Below, one piece after another: positions 51,910 to 61,312 of a DNA stretch of 64,000 nt. The first letter of the stretch is position 1. Each line of letters begins with the position of its first letter. The notes under the pieces are model-generated. The model searched no databases. It saw nothing but the letters and a program-made list of their open reading frames with translations, and was not told the DNA's origin. Origin of the DNA: DASUNP01 sp963728545 (GTDB lineage: Bacteria; Acidobacteriota; Blastocatellia; UBA7656); the NCBI GenBank assembly GCA_963728545.1, contig CAVSKO010000002.1:806001-870000 (forward strand), written 5' to 3'. The position numbers were made by a program, and so were the translations under genes.

Positions 51910-52043
51910 AAGGAACCTCCGGTAATTAAGCGGACTGGAGTTGTACGCAAATAGCTTATTTCAGCTTCCACTCCTCGGTCAAGTCAGCAGTTCTGATTAA
52001 AGAGAAGTAGCGGTAATAAAGTTTATCTCACCCTTCGAAACCG

Positions 52044-53432
52044 TCAGCCGATTGCTCGCTCGATAACGCCTGCGAGCCTTCTTGCCTGTTCTTCTATTCT
52101 GTTTTGATCTTCACCCTCGATCATTACGCGGGCCAGATTTTCAGTACCCGAGTAACGAACAAGCAATCTCCCACGACCTTCGAGTTGTTTTTCTATCTGC
52201 TCGACCTCAGCCGCAACGTCGGGTATCAACTCAAGCTGTGGCTTGCTGCGAACTCGAACGTTGATTAAGACCTGCGGATACTTTGTAAGTCCTGCCCCTA
52301 GCTCGGTCAATGTCCGGCCAGATTCTTTGACGGCCCGCAGCACTTCGATTGCCGTGATCAGCCCGTCACCGGCCAGAGAGATGGAAGGAAAGATTATATG
52401 GCCCGATTGTTCCCCGCCGAGGCTCGCGCCCCGCTCCAGCAACTCTTCGAGCACGTAACGATCCCCAACCTGCGCGCGAATCAGTCTTATGCCTCGATCT
52501 CTGAGCGCCAGCTCTAATCCTATATTGCTCATCACGGTAGCAACGACTGTGTCTTGAGCTAAAGCGCCGTTTGATTTCAGGTACTCGGCCAGGATGAGCA
52601 ATATGTGGTCGCCGTCAATCAACGCGCCGCTCCCGTCTACGAACAGAGCGCGGTCTGCATCTCCGTCAAATGCGATGCCTAAATCAAGCCCGAGATCGAG
52701 GACCGTCTTTTGAAGTCTCCCCGTGTGCAACGATCCGCATTGCTCGTTAATATTTTTGCCGTCGGGAGCGGCCGAAAGGACTTCAACGGTCGCGCCCAGC
52801 ACCTTGAAAAGTTCCGGCGCAATATCGGAGGCCGCGCCGTTTGCACAATCGATAGCCAGCCTTATTCCATCCAGCCGCAGGCCGCGCCCCACCTCTTCGG
52901 CAAGATAAGCGATATAGCTCTCTTTGTAGCGCGCTGCATTTGCAGCCCGAACCTTGCTCTGGCCGTTCATGAGCGATTCTGTCTTATCGCCGACAGAACG
53001 AGCGGCGCTCAATGATTGAAGGTCTTCTTCTATTCGGCGCTCCATTCGGTCATCGAGCTTTTTTCCGGATGGCGAGAAGATTTTGATCCCGTTGTCGCGG
53101 TATGGATTATGCGATGCTGAGATGACTACGCCTGCATCAAAAACGGCGGTCCTGGTTATGTATGCGACCCCCGGAGTTGTGATAACGCCCGCAGACTCGA
53201 CTTGAGCGCCACGCGAGGCCGCGCCGTCCGCAATCCATCGCTCGATTTCGGGGCCTGACTCGCGCGTGTCGCGGCCAATTATGATGCGAGGTGCGCGTCC
53301 CAGCTCACCGGCCAGATTCATCGTCAAAGCTTGACCGATCAAGCCGACTGTTTTTTCATCAAGCGGAAACTGCCCGGCGACACTTCTAACCCCATCCGTG
53401 CCAAAAAGCCTCTGCGTCTCTGTTCTCGACAT
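52044..53432 (-). CDS. glmM: phosphoglucosamine mutase GlmM
   Basis: 462 residues. LFGTDGVRSVAGQFPL, the active-site serine loop VVISASHNPYRDNGIKIFSPSGKKL, the metal-binding DGDADRALFVDGSG, sugar-binding GGEQSGHIIFP and the phosphate loop RYSGTENLARVMIEG are all intact. It converts glucosamine-6-phosphate to glucosamine-1-phosphate for peptidoglycan and LPS. It is last in the order cdaA-cdaR-glmM, the conserved c-di-AMP arrangement in which GlmM binds CdaA and restrains it. Confidence 0.96.
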   Translation of the reverse strand: MSRTETQRLFGTDGVRSVAGQFPLDEKTVGLIGQALTMNLAGELGRAPRIIIGRDTRESGPEIERWIADGAASRGAQVESAGVITTPGVAYITRTAVFDAGVVISASHNPYRDNGIKIFSPSGKKLDDRMERRIEEDLQSLSAARSVGDKTESLMNGQSKVRAANAARYKESYIAYLAEEVGRGLRLDGIRLAIDCANGAASDIAPELFKVLGATVEVLSAAPDGKNINEQCGSLHTGRLQKTVLDLGLDLGIAFDGDADRALFVDGSGALIDGDHILLILAEYLKSNGALAQDTVVATVMSNIGLELALRDRGIRLIRAQVGDRYVLEELLERGASLGGEQSGHIIFPSISLAGDGLITAIEVLRAVKESGRTLTELGAGLTKYPQVLINVRVRSKPQLELIPDVAAEVEQIEKQLEGRGRLLVRYSGTENLARVMIEGEDQNRIEEQARRLAGVIERAIG

Positions 53433-53487
53433 ACAGGTTTATCCCCAAAGATTATTAGCTCGTCAGACTACATTAATCCGACTCATT

Positions 53488-54450
53488 CTATCGCAATCGA
53501 ATCGTTTTTGGCTCAACCGATAGAACGCTAGCGCGGTCGGCAAAGGAGGGAGACAGTGTTACGACCGGCGTGTACTCATTCGGCTTTCCCGCACCCGCGT
53601 GATGCTCGACTTTGACGGTGATGTCGGCAGGGGTTATCGAATCTATAGCCGAGCGCCCGCCTCTAAGCGTCACTTTCGCGAATCTAGGGACGGGCTGCAA
53701 CTGAGTCGTCGCTCCCGTCACTGTGATGGGTATACGGTCTATTACGCGTTCTTTCTGCACTTCGCCAATGTTGACGGTCAACATAACATCCCGCTTATTG
53801 CTCAACGTGACGTTCGGAGAATCCAGATCGAGTCTTACTTCACGGCTGAATGGCTCGGTCTTGCCATAAAGGCTGACGGTCTCTGTTGAGATTTCGCTGA
53901 TCTTACCGACGGCGCTTGCGACGCCTGCTATTCGCACCATAGAGGGTGTGATCGCCGTTCCTAAAATTTCGAAACCTTCGGGCGGGCTGCCTTCGAAGCG
54001 AGGCGAGACGGGAACGTCTTTTTCTATCATAGGCTCGACCGTCACGCGTATGTCTCGCGGGTCGATGCGTTGCACTTTAACGCTCGACGGCAGGCGGCCC
54101 TCGTCTAGCTTGAGCGGAATAACGCGAACGCCCGGTTCTACGCCCTGTAAGTCGGCATACGCGACAAGGTCGCCCGCCCTGAGCGTGTCCAAAACGTCGC
54201 GGGGGCCGCTCAGATATACGCGGGCCTCCAGCGAAGCGTCGTTCGAGATGGTCAAGGCGAGGTTTTCAGCGAGGTTTGGAAGCTCGATCGGCACGTCCCT
54301 GAGCGTTATCTGGCTCATGGGGCGAGAGGCGACCGAAAGCCACAGGACTGCCGTAATGAGAAGCGCAAGGAACTTCAGCCCGGTGTTTTCCAGAAAGTAG
54401 TCCCTGGCGTAATCCTTCAATACGGCCAGGTAGTGGAGCATTCGGTCCAT
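53488..54450 (-). CDS. cdaR: YbbR-domain protein (CdaR-like)
   Basis: 320 residues from ATG 54450, just downstream of the cdaA stop; the open frame overlaps cdaA. A membrane helix (about 20-40: NTGLKFLALLITAVLWLSVASRPM) follows the motif ENTGLKFLAL. Then come several YbbR repeats in the periplasm (VPIELPNLAENLALTISND, DIRVTVEPMIEKDVPVSPRFEGSPPEGFEI and VTITGATTQLQPVPRFAKVTLRG-like units). It regulates CdaA. It is 55 bp upstream of glmM. Confidence 0.9.
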   Translation of the reverse strand: MDRMLHYLAVLKDYARDYFLENTGLKFLALLITAVLWLSVASRPMSQITLRDVPIELPNLAENLALTISNDASLEARVYLSGPRDVLDTLRAGDLVAYADLQGVEPGVRVIPLKLDEGRLPSSVKVQRIDPRDIRVTVEPMIEKDVPVSPRFEGSPPEGFEILGTAITPSMVRIAGVASAVGKISEISTETVSLYGKTEPFSREVRLDLDSPNVTLSNKRDVMLTVNIGEVQKERVIDRIPITVTGATTQLQPVPRFAKVTLRGGRSAIDSITPADITVKVEHHAGAGKPNEYTPVVTLSPSFADRASVLSVEPKTIRLR

Positions 54451-54460
54451 AGCTCTTCCA

Positions 54461-55342
54461 TCACTTGATATAGGTTTCGCTGACTCGTTCTCTGGAAGCG
54501 TCGCCGCCCGGCGCAACCGCTCTCCGCGTGCGCCGTCGCGCTGTACGAATTACTTCGCTCAAGCGCGGCGGCTGTAGAGCTTCCTTGATCGAATCGCGCA
54601 ACCGCGCGCTGTTCAGATAACGCGTGATCTCGCCGTTGACTACGAAAGAGATCACGCCCGTCTCTTCGCTCACAACGACTGCGACAGCGTCGGTGTCTTC
54701 CGTGACGCCTATGGCGGCGCGGTGGCGCGTGCCAAGCTCTTTCGACAATCGCGGGTTCAGGGTAAGCGGCAAAAAGCAACTGGCGGCGGCAATCTGATAA
54801 TTGCGTATTATGACGGCCCCATCGTGCAGCGGCGTGTGCGGGTCAAACACCGTGACCAGCAGATCGTATGAGAGCGCCGCGCCCATAGTCACGCCCGTAT
54901 CAATATAGTTTTGCAGCCCGACGTTGCGCTCTAACACTATCAGCCCGCCTATTCGACGCGAAGAGAGCGTCATCGCGGCAAGCACGATGTCGTCATAGAC
55001 TTCTTCGCCGCGTTTTGAGCGCCCGAAACGCAAGGGGCGGCGCAGGTTTGACCCGACCCTCATCAATGCCGACCTGATCTCAGGCGCAAATATCACGAGG
55101 ATGGCAAATCCGAAATAGACCAGCGTGTTGCGCATAACGAACTGGAGCGTCTCCAGCCCGAAATAGGCCGAAATCTGGTAAAGCAGCCCGACGCCCAACA
55201 ACCCGACAGCCATCTGCACGGCGCGCGTGCCGCGCACAAGCTTCAGCAACCCGTAGATGATCGCCCAGACGATGAGGAAATCGAACAGGTCGCTCAATCG
55301 AAGCTGTTTAATGAATTCGAATAACTCTTGCCAGCCGGTCAT
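54461..55342 (-). CDS. cdaA: diadenylate cyclase CdaA
   Basis: 293 residues. Three N-terminal membrane helices (about 15-100) and a DAC domain with the two catalytic motifs DGAVII and RHRAAIGV (in PLHDGAVIIRNYQIAAASCFLPL and LGTRHRAAIGVTEDTDAVAVVVSEETG). The basic C-terminal tail (RTARRRTRRAVAPGG) is longer than usual. It makes c-di-AMP from two ATP. The first gene of the cdaA-cdaR-glmM operon. Confidence 0.95.
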   Translation of the reverse strand: MTGWQELFEFIKQLRLSDLFDFLIVWAIIYGLLKLVRGTRAVQMAVGLLGVGLLYQISAYFGLETLQFVMRNTLVYFGFAILVIFAPEIRSALMRVGSNLRRPLRFGRSKRGEEVYDDIVLAAMTLSSRRIGGLIVLERNVGLQNYIDTGVTMGAALSYDLLVTVFDPHTPLHDGAVIIRNYQIAAASCFLPLTLNPRLSKELGTRHRAAIGVTEDTDAVAVVVSEETGVISFVVNGEITRYLNSARLRDSIKEALQPPRLSEVIRTARRRTRRAVAPGGDASRERVSETYIK

Positions 55343-55900
55343 TACATAAAAGCTTACGAACCATTACAAACCAATAGATTGCTCAAAGGCCGGGGGAGAA
55401 GACCGTTGTGAGCCTGATAGCCTGCCGAAATGGGTCAAGCGATTTAGGGGCACCCTTCAAGCGGCACATCTATAAAAATATCAAGCCAGACACTTGAAGC
55501 TTGCGTGGGCGCTCACGATTTTTCAGAAGGCGCGAAAACCCCTAGCGCCTGCACGGCTTTTCGTCCCCGATTGGATGCGGCCAGGCTTTGAGGTGTTGCC
55601 GCTTTTTGACCCAAAAAGCGACTTTTGCACAATTCCCAAATCTCTGTTAGAGCCGCTATCGCGCGCACGCTCAACCGATGACGAGCGATTCCTTTTTGTA
55701 TGGTATCGCTCGCCCTATCGAGAATCAAGCTTATGATCCCGTTTGCGTACATCGATCTTCGTTCTCGTATGATTTTCTCTCACCGGCAACGCGCGCGCAG
55801 TATTACCACCCCTCATAATGGGCCGATATTCCGAGTAGAACGCTTTGGCATCACAATTGCCAAGAATAAAGCGTTAGATTTTACAGAGAGGTTCAAGACG
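55343..55900. other. 558 bp with no convincing gene
   Basis: Between cdaA and the 56-residue frame at 55901. Reading frames up to about 80 codons exist on both strands, but none has a ribosome-binding site, a domain or a typical start. Base composition and motif content look degraded, so it may be a decayed gene. Confidence 0.6.
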
Positions 55901-56071
55901 ATGACCGTGAGACTGGTAAAAAGAGGGCAACAGGTTGAAAGCAGTAACAAACAGGAGCAGCAGCCTTCAACTACCCAGCTTGTGTTGACAACCCAGGCAT
56001 GGGTTGAAGAATTCAGAGCGCGCAAATCAAGCTCTGACGCCGCGCTTAGAGCGCGCGTGAAACTGGGGTGA
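55901..56071 (+). CDS. possible 56-residue small protein
   Basis: An ATG with AGAGAGG 10 bases upstream. The product starts MTVRLVKRGQQVESSNKQEQ, contains a Gln/Ser-rich middle and ends VEEFRARKSSSDAALRARVKLG. It is basic, hydrophilic and has no recognisable domain. The open frame runs back to 55700, but that part looks random. Confidence 0.4.
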   Translation: MTVRLVKRGQQVESSNKQEQQPSTTQLVLTTQAWVEEFRARKSSSDAALRARVKLG

Positions 56072-56138
56072 ATACTGACCGTGCAATCCGCTTAAACACT
56101 TCTGCTAAGTAACCACTAGAATCAGCAAGCTCGATGTA

Positions 56139-56214
56139 AACCGCAAAAATCGCAAAGGGGACACAAAGCTCGCAAACATTTTTGCGGTTATTGATCTATT
56201 TTGCGTTCTTTGCG
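56139..56214. repeat. long imperfect palindrome, CGCAAAG family, copy 2
   Basis: The left side AACCGCAAAAATCGCAAAG, with ACAAAGCTCGCAAA, pairs with TTTTTGCGGTT and TTTTGCGTTCTTTGCG on the right. Same family as 14612-14692. It lies just downstream of coaBC. Confidence 0.75.
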
Positions 56215-56258
56215 AAGACGGCTTTCCAGCATTTTTCGGGGATTGAGCGATACTGAAC

Positions 56259-57515
56259 TCAAGACACAAGAGATTCGCGCGTCAATTTTATCGCAAGAGC
56301 TGAATCGAGGATTCGGTCGGCGGCCTCGCGTTTTGTGAGCAACGGCAACTCCGTCGTTTCAGTATCCGAGACCAGGGATATTCTGTTTGTATTCACATCG
56401 AACCCGGCATCCTGCGCCGACACGTCATTGGCAATTATGAGGTCCGCGCGCTTGGACACCAGTTTCTTTCTAGCATTATCCAGGACATTTTCGGTTTCGG
56501 CAGCAAAGCCTATGACAATTTGTGTCCCTTTGGTGTGACCAACTGTGGCAAGTATGTCCACAGTTGGTTCCAGCTCCAGTAGCAATCTGTCCCCATTCTT
56601 TTTGATCTTTTGATCAACGACCGTGGAAGGGCGAAAATCGGCTACGGCAGCGGCCATAATGATGATCGTTGAGCAGTCGAGATTTTCCATAACCGCCCGA
56701 TGCATTTCAGCAGCCGATTGGACTCGAATCATTTGGGCGCCCGTGGGAGCAGCAAGCGCAACAGGGCCGCTCACCAGCGTAACCTGAGCGCCCCTCGCCA
56801 GTGCCGCTTCTGCCAGCGCGTAACCCATCTTTCCCGATGACCGGTTCGTCAATCCGCGGACCGGGTCGAGAGCTTCGTACGTCGGGCCTGCGGTGATGAG
56901 CACCCGCTCCTGTTTGAGGTCATCAACGGTTGAGTTTTCGACGCGGCCCTCAACGCTCGCGCCCGGCTGAAGCGATTCAAGGTTTCCTTTGATTAGCTGC
57001 CATGCCCGTTCGACGATCCCCGCAGGCTCGGCAAGACGGCCCGCGCCAACGGTACGGCAGGCCAGGTAGCCTTCGCCAGGGTCTACGAAATGGACGCCGC
57101 GAGATTTAAGCCGTGCGACATTTTCCTGTGTCGCGGGGTGCGCCCACATCTCGACGTTCATTGCGGGAGCGACAAGCACTGGCGCGGTCGTCGAGATATA
57201 AAGCGTCGAGAGGAAATCGTCCGCGATGCCGTTTGCGAATTTCGCAAGCGTGTTTGCAGTAGCCGGTGCGACCACCAACAGATCAACCGACTGCGCGATC
57301 TGTATATGTTTTATCTCAGGGTCATCGGTAGGCGCGAACATTTCGGTGATAACCGGCAGGCCTGAAATAGATTGAAATGTAAGCGGGCCGACGAACTCTG
57401 TTGCGTGCCGCGTCATAACGACTTGCACGGCAACACCACGCTTTTGAAGCCCGCGAAGCACCTCGACGGCTTTATAAGCGGCTATGCACCCTGTAACGCC
57501 CAGTGCAATCTTCAT
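56259..57515 (-). CDS. coaBC: bifunctional phosphopantothenoylcysteine decarboxylase/phosphopantothenate-cysteine ligase
   Basis: 418 residues. The CoaC half (about 1-180) has GVTGCIAAYKAVEVLRGLQKRG, the PASANT-like VVAPATANTLAKFANGIADDFLS, the catalytic PAMNVEMWAHPATQEN and the flap cysteine in YLACRTVGAGRLAEP. The CoaB half (about 205-410) has VLITAGPTYEALDPVRGLTNRSSGKMGYALAEAALARGAQVTLVSGPV and the KIKK...L-x-PTVDIL motif. Both steps lead to coenzyme A. It ends the yicC-gmk-rpoZ-coaBC series. Confidence 0.96.
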   Translation of the reverse strand: MKIALGVTGCIAAYKAVEVLRGLQKRGVAVQVVMTRHATEFVGPLTFQSISGLPVITEMFAPTDDPEIKHIQIAQSVDLLVVAPATANTLAKFANGIADDFLSTLYISTTAPVLVAPAMNVEMWAHPATQENVARLKSRGVHFVDPGEGYLACRTVGAGRLAEPAGIVERAWQLIKGNLESLQPGASVEGRVENSTVDDLKQERVLITAGPTYEALDPVRGLTNRSSGKMGYALAEAALARGAQVTLVSGPVALAAPTGAQMIRVQSAAEMHRAVMENLDCSTIIIMAAAVADFRPSTVVDQKIKKNGDRLLLELEPTVDILATVGHTKGTQIVIGFAAETENVLDNARKKLVSKRADLIIANDVSAQDAGFDVNTNRISLVSDTETTELPLLTKREAADRILDSALAIKLTRESLVS

Positions 57516-57587
57516 GATTTGTCCTTAGTCCGTTATCGGTTGTCCGTTGTTCGACGGACGACGGGCGACGGACAATCGACAATAAAT

Positions 57588-57809
57588 TTATTCTTCTTCC
57601 GGCGGCTGCTCTTTTACTATCTGTTGGTATTGTATCAGCCCGTGCTGAACCTCTTCGAGCGCTATGCGCGTCGTCTTCTTTGCGCTGGACTGCAAGCGCG
57701 GGCGCGCGCCTTTTTGCAACTGCTTGCTGCGCTTTGCCGCGAGCAAAACGAGCCGGTACTTGCTATCGATTTCAGTAGTCCAATCCTGACCGTTCTTATC
57801 TTCAGGCAT
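57588..57809 (-). CDS. rpoZ: RNA polymerase omega subunit
   Basis: 73 residues from ATG 57809, with GGAGGTG placed before it inside the gmk end; the two genes overlap by 8 bases. Conserved parts: DSKYRLVLLAAKRSKQLQKGARPR, then TRIALEEVQHGLIQY. It helps assembly of RNA polymerase. Gene order gmk-rpoZ is the common bacterial arrangement. Confidence 0.9.
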   Translation of the reverse strand: MPEDKNGQDWTTEIDSKYRLVLLAAKRSKQLQKGARPRLQSSAKKTTRIALEEVQHGLIQYQQIVKEQPPEEE

Positions 57810-58494
57810 AAAATCCATCACCTCCAAAAGTGTCTATGATCGGCTTAACAAGCTTTCGCTGGCGGTCGAGCAGATGGCGCTCCGCAATTATCACCGCTTC
57901 AAGCTCGCGGGTCGCGCGCTCCAGGTCGTCATTGACTATCACGTATTTGAAGCTCGCGTACGATAAAACTTCTCCTGATGCGTTCTTGAGCCTTCGCTCA
58001 AGGTCTTCGGTGTCATTTAGATTTCGCATTCGAAGGCGTGATTCCAGGATTTCCCGCGACGGCGGAAGCACAAAGACCGTCACGGCCTCCTGCATCTGTC
58101 GGACTATTTGCGCCGCGCCCTGCACATCAATATCGAGTATCAGGTCCGAGCCTTCGCTGATTATACGCTCCACGGCCGTCTTCTGCGTTCCGTAAAGGCA
58201 GCCATGTACCTCGGCTGATTCTAAGAACTCGCCTCGGTCGCGCATGTCCAGGAATTCCTCTTTGCCGATAAAATAATACTCTACCCCATCGCGCTCCTCA
58301 CCGCGAGGCTTTCTAGTCGTGTACGAGATTGAGTATTCAAGCCGGTCTAATCGCTTTAGCGCGCCCTCGACAAGCGATGATTTACCGGCCCCGGACGGAG
58401 CCGACACGACGATCAGAGTGCCGGGCACGATCATCTCTTTTTTAGGGTCCGATATCTTCTCTCCCCCGCCAGAAGAGAGCGATTCATTCGACAT
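57802..58494 (-). CDS. gmk: guanylate kinase
   Basis: 230 residues. P-loop SAPSGAGKSSLVEG, GMP-binding SISYTTRKPRGEERDGVEYYFIGKEEF, ESAEVHGCLYGTQK and DLILDIDVQGAAQI, then VFVLPPSREILESRLRMRN. The N-terminal 25 residues are an extra polar extension. It phosphorylates GMP to GDP. It overlaps yicC by 11 bases. Confidence 0.96.
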   Translation of the reverse strand: MSNESLSSGGGEKISDPKKEMIVPGTLIVVSAPSGAGKSSLVEGALKRLDRLEYSISYTTRKPRGEERDGVEYYFIGKEEFLDMRDRGEFLESAEVHGCLYGTQKTAVERIISEGSDLILDIDVQGAAQIVRQMQEAVTVFVLPPSREILESRLRMRNLNDTEDLERRLKNASGEVLSYASFKYVIVNDDLERATRELEAVIIAERHLLDRQRKLVKPIIDTFGGDGFYA

Positions 58495-59359
58495 TCTGGA
58501 CCTGCTCCCTCAGCTTCTCAACTTCGGTCTTGATGACGATAGCAGCATCGCTTATCGCCAGGTCGCTCGATTTTGAAAGTATAGTGTTGGCCTCTCGATT
58601 CATCTCCTGCAAAATGAAGTCGAGTCGTTTGCCGACTTCATCGTCCGCGTGAAGCTGGTCGCGCATCTGCGATATGTGGCTCTTAAGCCTGACTATCTCT
58701 TCGCTTATATCGCTCCGGTCCGCAAGCATCACGGCTTCCTGCGCCACGCGAGTCTCGTCTACCTGGCCGCCATCGACAAGCTCCTGGAGCCTTTTCTGAA
58801 GTTTCTCGCGATAGATTCCGGGCAACCGCGCGGCCTCGGATTCGATCACAGGCAACTGGCTTTCGATGTTGTTAAGCCGGTTTGTAAGCTCCAAGGCAAG
58901 CCCCTGGCCTTCGACGACGCGCATCTCTGTGAGCCTGACAAGCGCCTGCGAGATGGCCGCAATAACGCCCGCGACAAGCCATTCATCGAGCTTTCCCGAG
59001 TCTTGTGAAACCTGCATTGCGCCGGGAAGTTTTGCGATCAGCTCAAGCGACGGGTCGCCCGTCAGCTCGAATTCCGTCTTGAGTTCGCCCAACGCCTTGA
59101 GATACCCCGATACGAGCGGGCGGTTGATCTCGAAAGTAGCCTGCCGGGTCTGCTCTATGGCGACCGTGACATCTATGCGCCCGCGCTTGAGCGCAGCCTG
59201 CACCTGTTTTTTCATAGATACTTCGAGGCTTGATAGCTCTTGTGGCAACCGCGTATGCACGTCGAGAAAGCGATTATTAACCGAGCGAATGTCTACGCGC
59301 ACTTTGAAATTTTCGCCGTCCGCGCTTCCCTGCCCAAACCCTGTCATGCTCTTAACCAT
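58484..59359 (-). CDS. yicC: YicC-family endoribonuclease-like protein
   Basis: 291 residues from ATG 59359 (GAGAGG before it). MVKSMTGFGQG is the diagnostic start, followed by DIRSVNNRFLDVHTRLP, KRGRIDVTVAIEQ and the C-terminal DUF1732 part KRLDFILQEMNREANTILSKSSDLAISDAAIVIKTEVEKLREQVQNVE. Members cut certain RNAs in bacteria. First gene of the group with gmk and rpoZ, 22 bp after the ABC transporter. Confidence 0.94.
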   Translation of the reverse strand: MVKSMTGFGQGSADGENFKVRVDIRSVNNRFLDVHTRLPQELSSLEVSMKKQVQAALKRGRIDVTVAIEQTRQATFEINRPLVSGYLKALGELKTEFELTGDPSLELIAKLPGAMQVSQDSGKLDEWLVAGVIAAISQALVRLTEMRVVEGQGLALELTNRLNNIESQLPVIESEAARLPGIYREKLQKRLQELVDGGQVDETRVAQEAVMLADRSDISEEIVRLKSHISQMRDQLHADDEVGKRLDFILQEMNREANTILSKSSDLAISDAAIVIKTEVEKLREQVQNVE

Positions 59360-59381
59360 TTTTCCTCTCGATTGCTGCTGA

Positions 59382-61205
59382 TTACTGTTTTTCTTCCGCC
59401 ACGGCCACTTCGTCTTGATCAATGATCTGATCTGAAAACTGTAGCTCGTACAGATCGCGGTATATTCCCCCGCGCGACATCAGCTCTTTGTGGGAGCCTT
59501 GATCGATAATTTGCCCATGATCGAGAACAACTATCTTATCCGCGCTGTGAATGGTCGTCAGCCGGTGCGCGATGACCAGGGTCGTGCGCCCCTTCATCAA
59601 GTTCGCAAGTGCGTGCTGAACGAGCCGCTCGGATTGAGTGTCGAGCGCCGAAGTTGCCTCGTCGAGTATAAGAATCGGAGCGTCTTTCAAAAGCGCCCGC
59701 GCTATAGCCAAACGCTGGCGTTCTCCGCCCGAAAGCTTGACGCCGCGCTCGCCTATCAAGACTTCGTAACCGCCGCGCTCGATTATAAAATCGTGCGCGT
59801 AAGCTGCGCGAGCTGCCTCTTCGATCTTACGGCGATCAAAATCGGGCCTGCCATAAGCTATGTTGTTTATGATCGAGTCATTGAACAAGATGACCTCTTG
59901 CGTGACAAGCGCGATCTGCGAGCGCAGGCTCGCGAGCGTGGCGTCGCGCGTGTCAACGCCGTCAACTGCGATTTCGCCGCGAGTCGGATCGTAAAAGCGC
60001 ATCAGCAGATTTGTCAGCGTAGATTTTCCCGCGCCTGAAAGACCTACGAGCGCAACGACCTCGCCCTTGCGCACAGTGAGGTCCACGTCCTTCAAGGTCC
60101 AATCCTGCGAATCGCTATACTTGAATGATACTCGCCTGAGTTCGACCCTGTCTTTAAGCGGGGCAAGCTCGACGGCATTTGCGCGGTCTTGCTTCTCGGT
60201 GTGCGTGTCGAGAAGCGAGTAGATGCGCGTTATCGCGGCGAAGGATTGCTGTAGATAATTCTGGATTCGGGAAATCTTTCTGAGCGGATCGTACATTTGC
60301 AGCATTGCCACGATGTAAGCCGCGAATATGCCTATCGTCATCGCGCCCGAAGCAATCAATCGCTCTGCGTAAAGCAAGAACCCTGCGGCCAACATGACGC
60401 CGACCATCTCAAGTATCGGGGAAGATAAATAGACCACACGGGCCGCGCGAACCTGTGTCTGGGCCAGCCGCAAGAGCGCATCGCGGAAACGTCGCTGCTC
60501 GAATTGTTCCATGCCGAAAGCGTTGACGATGCGGTAGCCGGAGATCGTCTCCTGCGCGATGTCGAGAACCTCTTCGGTGTTCTCCTGGGTCGAATGGGCG
60601 AGCCGTCTGAGCCGCCTGCCGAATTTCACCGTGACCAGGGAGATGAGCGGGCCGACAATGAGTATGGCGAGTGTAAGCTTCCAGTTGAGCATGAAGACTA
60701 ACAAGAACAGCGCAAGAAAGGTCAGGCTTTCTCTGAGCAAGTCGGCAAGCAAGGTCGAGACTGCAACCTGTACTTTTTCCGCGTCGCTTATTATGTGCGT
60801 GGTCAGAGTGTTAGTCGGGTGGTCCATAAAAAACTCGCTCGACTGTTTGAGCAAGTGGTCATACAGGCGCTGTCTTAAATCGACCACCGCCGCCACGCCT
60901 ATGCGCCACATCAGCAGGTTTGATAAATACTCGGAAGCTCCGCGAACGAGCGTGAAAAGAATCAGCAAGGCCGCAATCAAAGGCAACACGTCGGCTGTGG
61001 CAGGCAAGTAGTTGCGCACATCGAGGTATGCCGCCAGCCCTATCGTCGGCGTTTGCGGTCCTGTGGGCAATTCGTCGATGATCGATTTCAGCAGAGCAGT
61101 TCGACCTGCTTCGAACAATCCGACCAGCGTCATCAACATGAAAGCGAGCGCAAAAAGCCCCGCGTAAGGTCTGACGTGTCGAAGCAGTATGCGGAAATCT
61201 TTCAT
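59382..61205 (-). CDS. MsbA-like ABC transporter, permease-ATPase fusion
   Basis: 607 residues. A six-helix type I exporter domain (about 15-335) is followed by an ABC ATPase with Walker A VGLSGAGKSTL, Q-loop VTQEVILFNDSI, signature LSGGERQRLAIARALL, Walker B ILILDEATSALD and H-loop AHRLTTI. The extended N-terminal loop and overall length suggest a lipid flippase such as MsbA, agreeing with lpxD in the window, but multidrug export is possible. The ISAs1 element lies 86 bp upstream of its start, so its native promoter may have been separated. Confidence 0.93.
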   Translation of the reverse strand: MKDFRILLRHVRPYAGLFALAFMLMTLVGLFEAGRTALLKSIIDELPTGPQTPTIGLAAYLDVRNYLPATADVLPLIAALLILFTLVRGASEYLSNLLMWRIGVAAVVDLRQRLYDHLLKQSSEFFMDHPTNTLTTHIISDAEKVQVAVSTLLADLLRESLTFLALFLLVFMLNWKLTLAILIVGPLISLVTVKFGRRLRRLAHSTQENTEEVLDIAQETISGYRIVNAFGMEQFEQRRFRDALLRLAQTQVRAARVVYLSSPILEMVGVMLAAGFLLYAERLIASGAMTIGIFAAYIVAMLQMYDPLRKISRIQNYLQQSFAAITRIYSLLDTHTEKQDRANAVELAPLKDRVELRRVSFKYSDSQDWTLKDVDLTVRKGEVVALVGLSGAGKSTLTNLLMRFYDPTRGEIAVDGVDTRDATLASLRSQIALVTQEVILFNDSIINNIAYGRPDFDRRKIEEAARAAYAHDFIIERGGYEVLIGERGVKLSGGERQRLAIARALLKDAPILILDEATSALDTQSERLVQHALANLMKGRTTLVIAHRLTTIHSADKIVVLDHGQIIDQGSHKELMSRGGIYRDLYELQFSDQIIDQDEVAVAEEKQ

Positions 61206-61281
61206 GGATTCATGCTTGCGGGGGCTCGCCCTGATTAAACGATTGATTATACGCTTGAGAGGTCAAGCGTCAAGCCAAAGG

Positions 61282-61291
61282 CAGGATTATC
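61282..61291. repeat. left target-site duplication of the IS
   Basis: CAGGATTATC directly before the left IS end, identical to 62597-62606. Confidence 0.93.
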
Positions 61292-61312
61292 CAGGGCTAT
61301 TGCAAAGTAGGT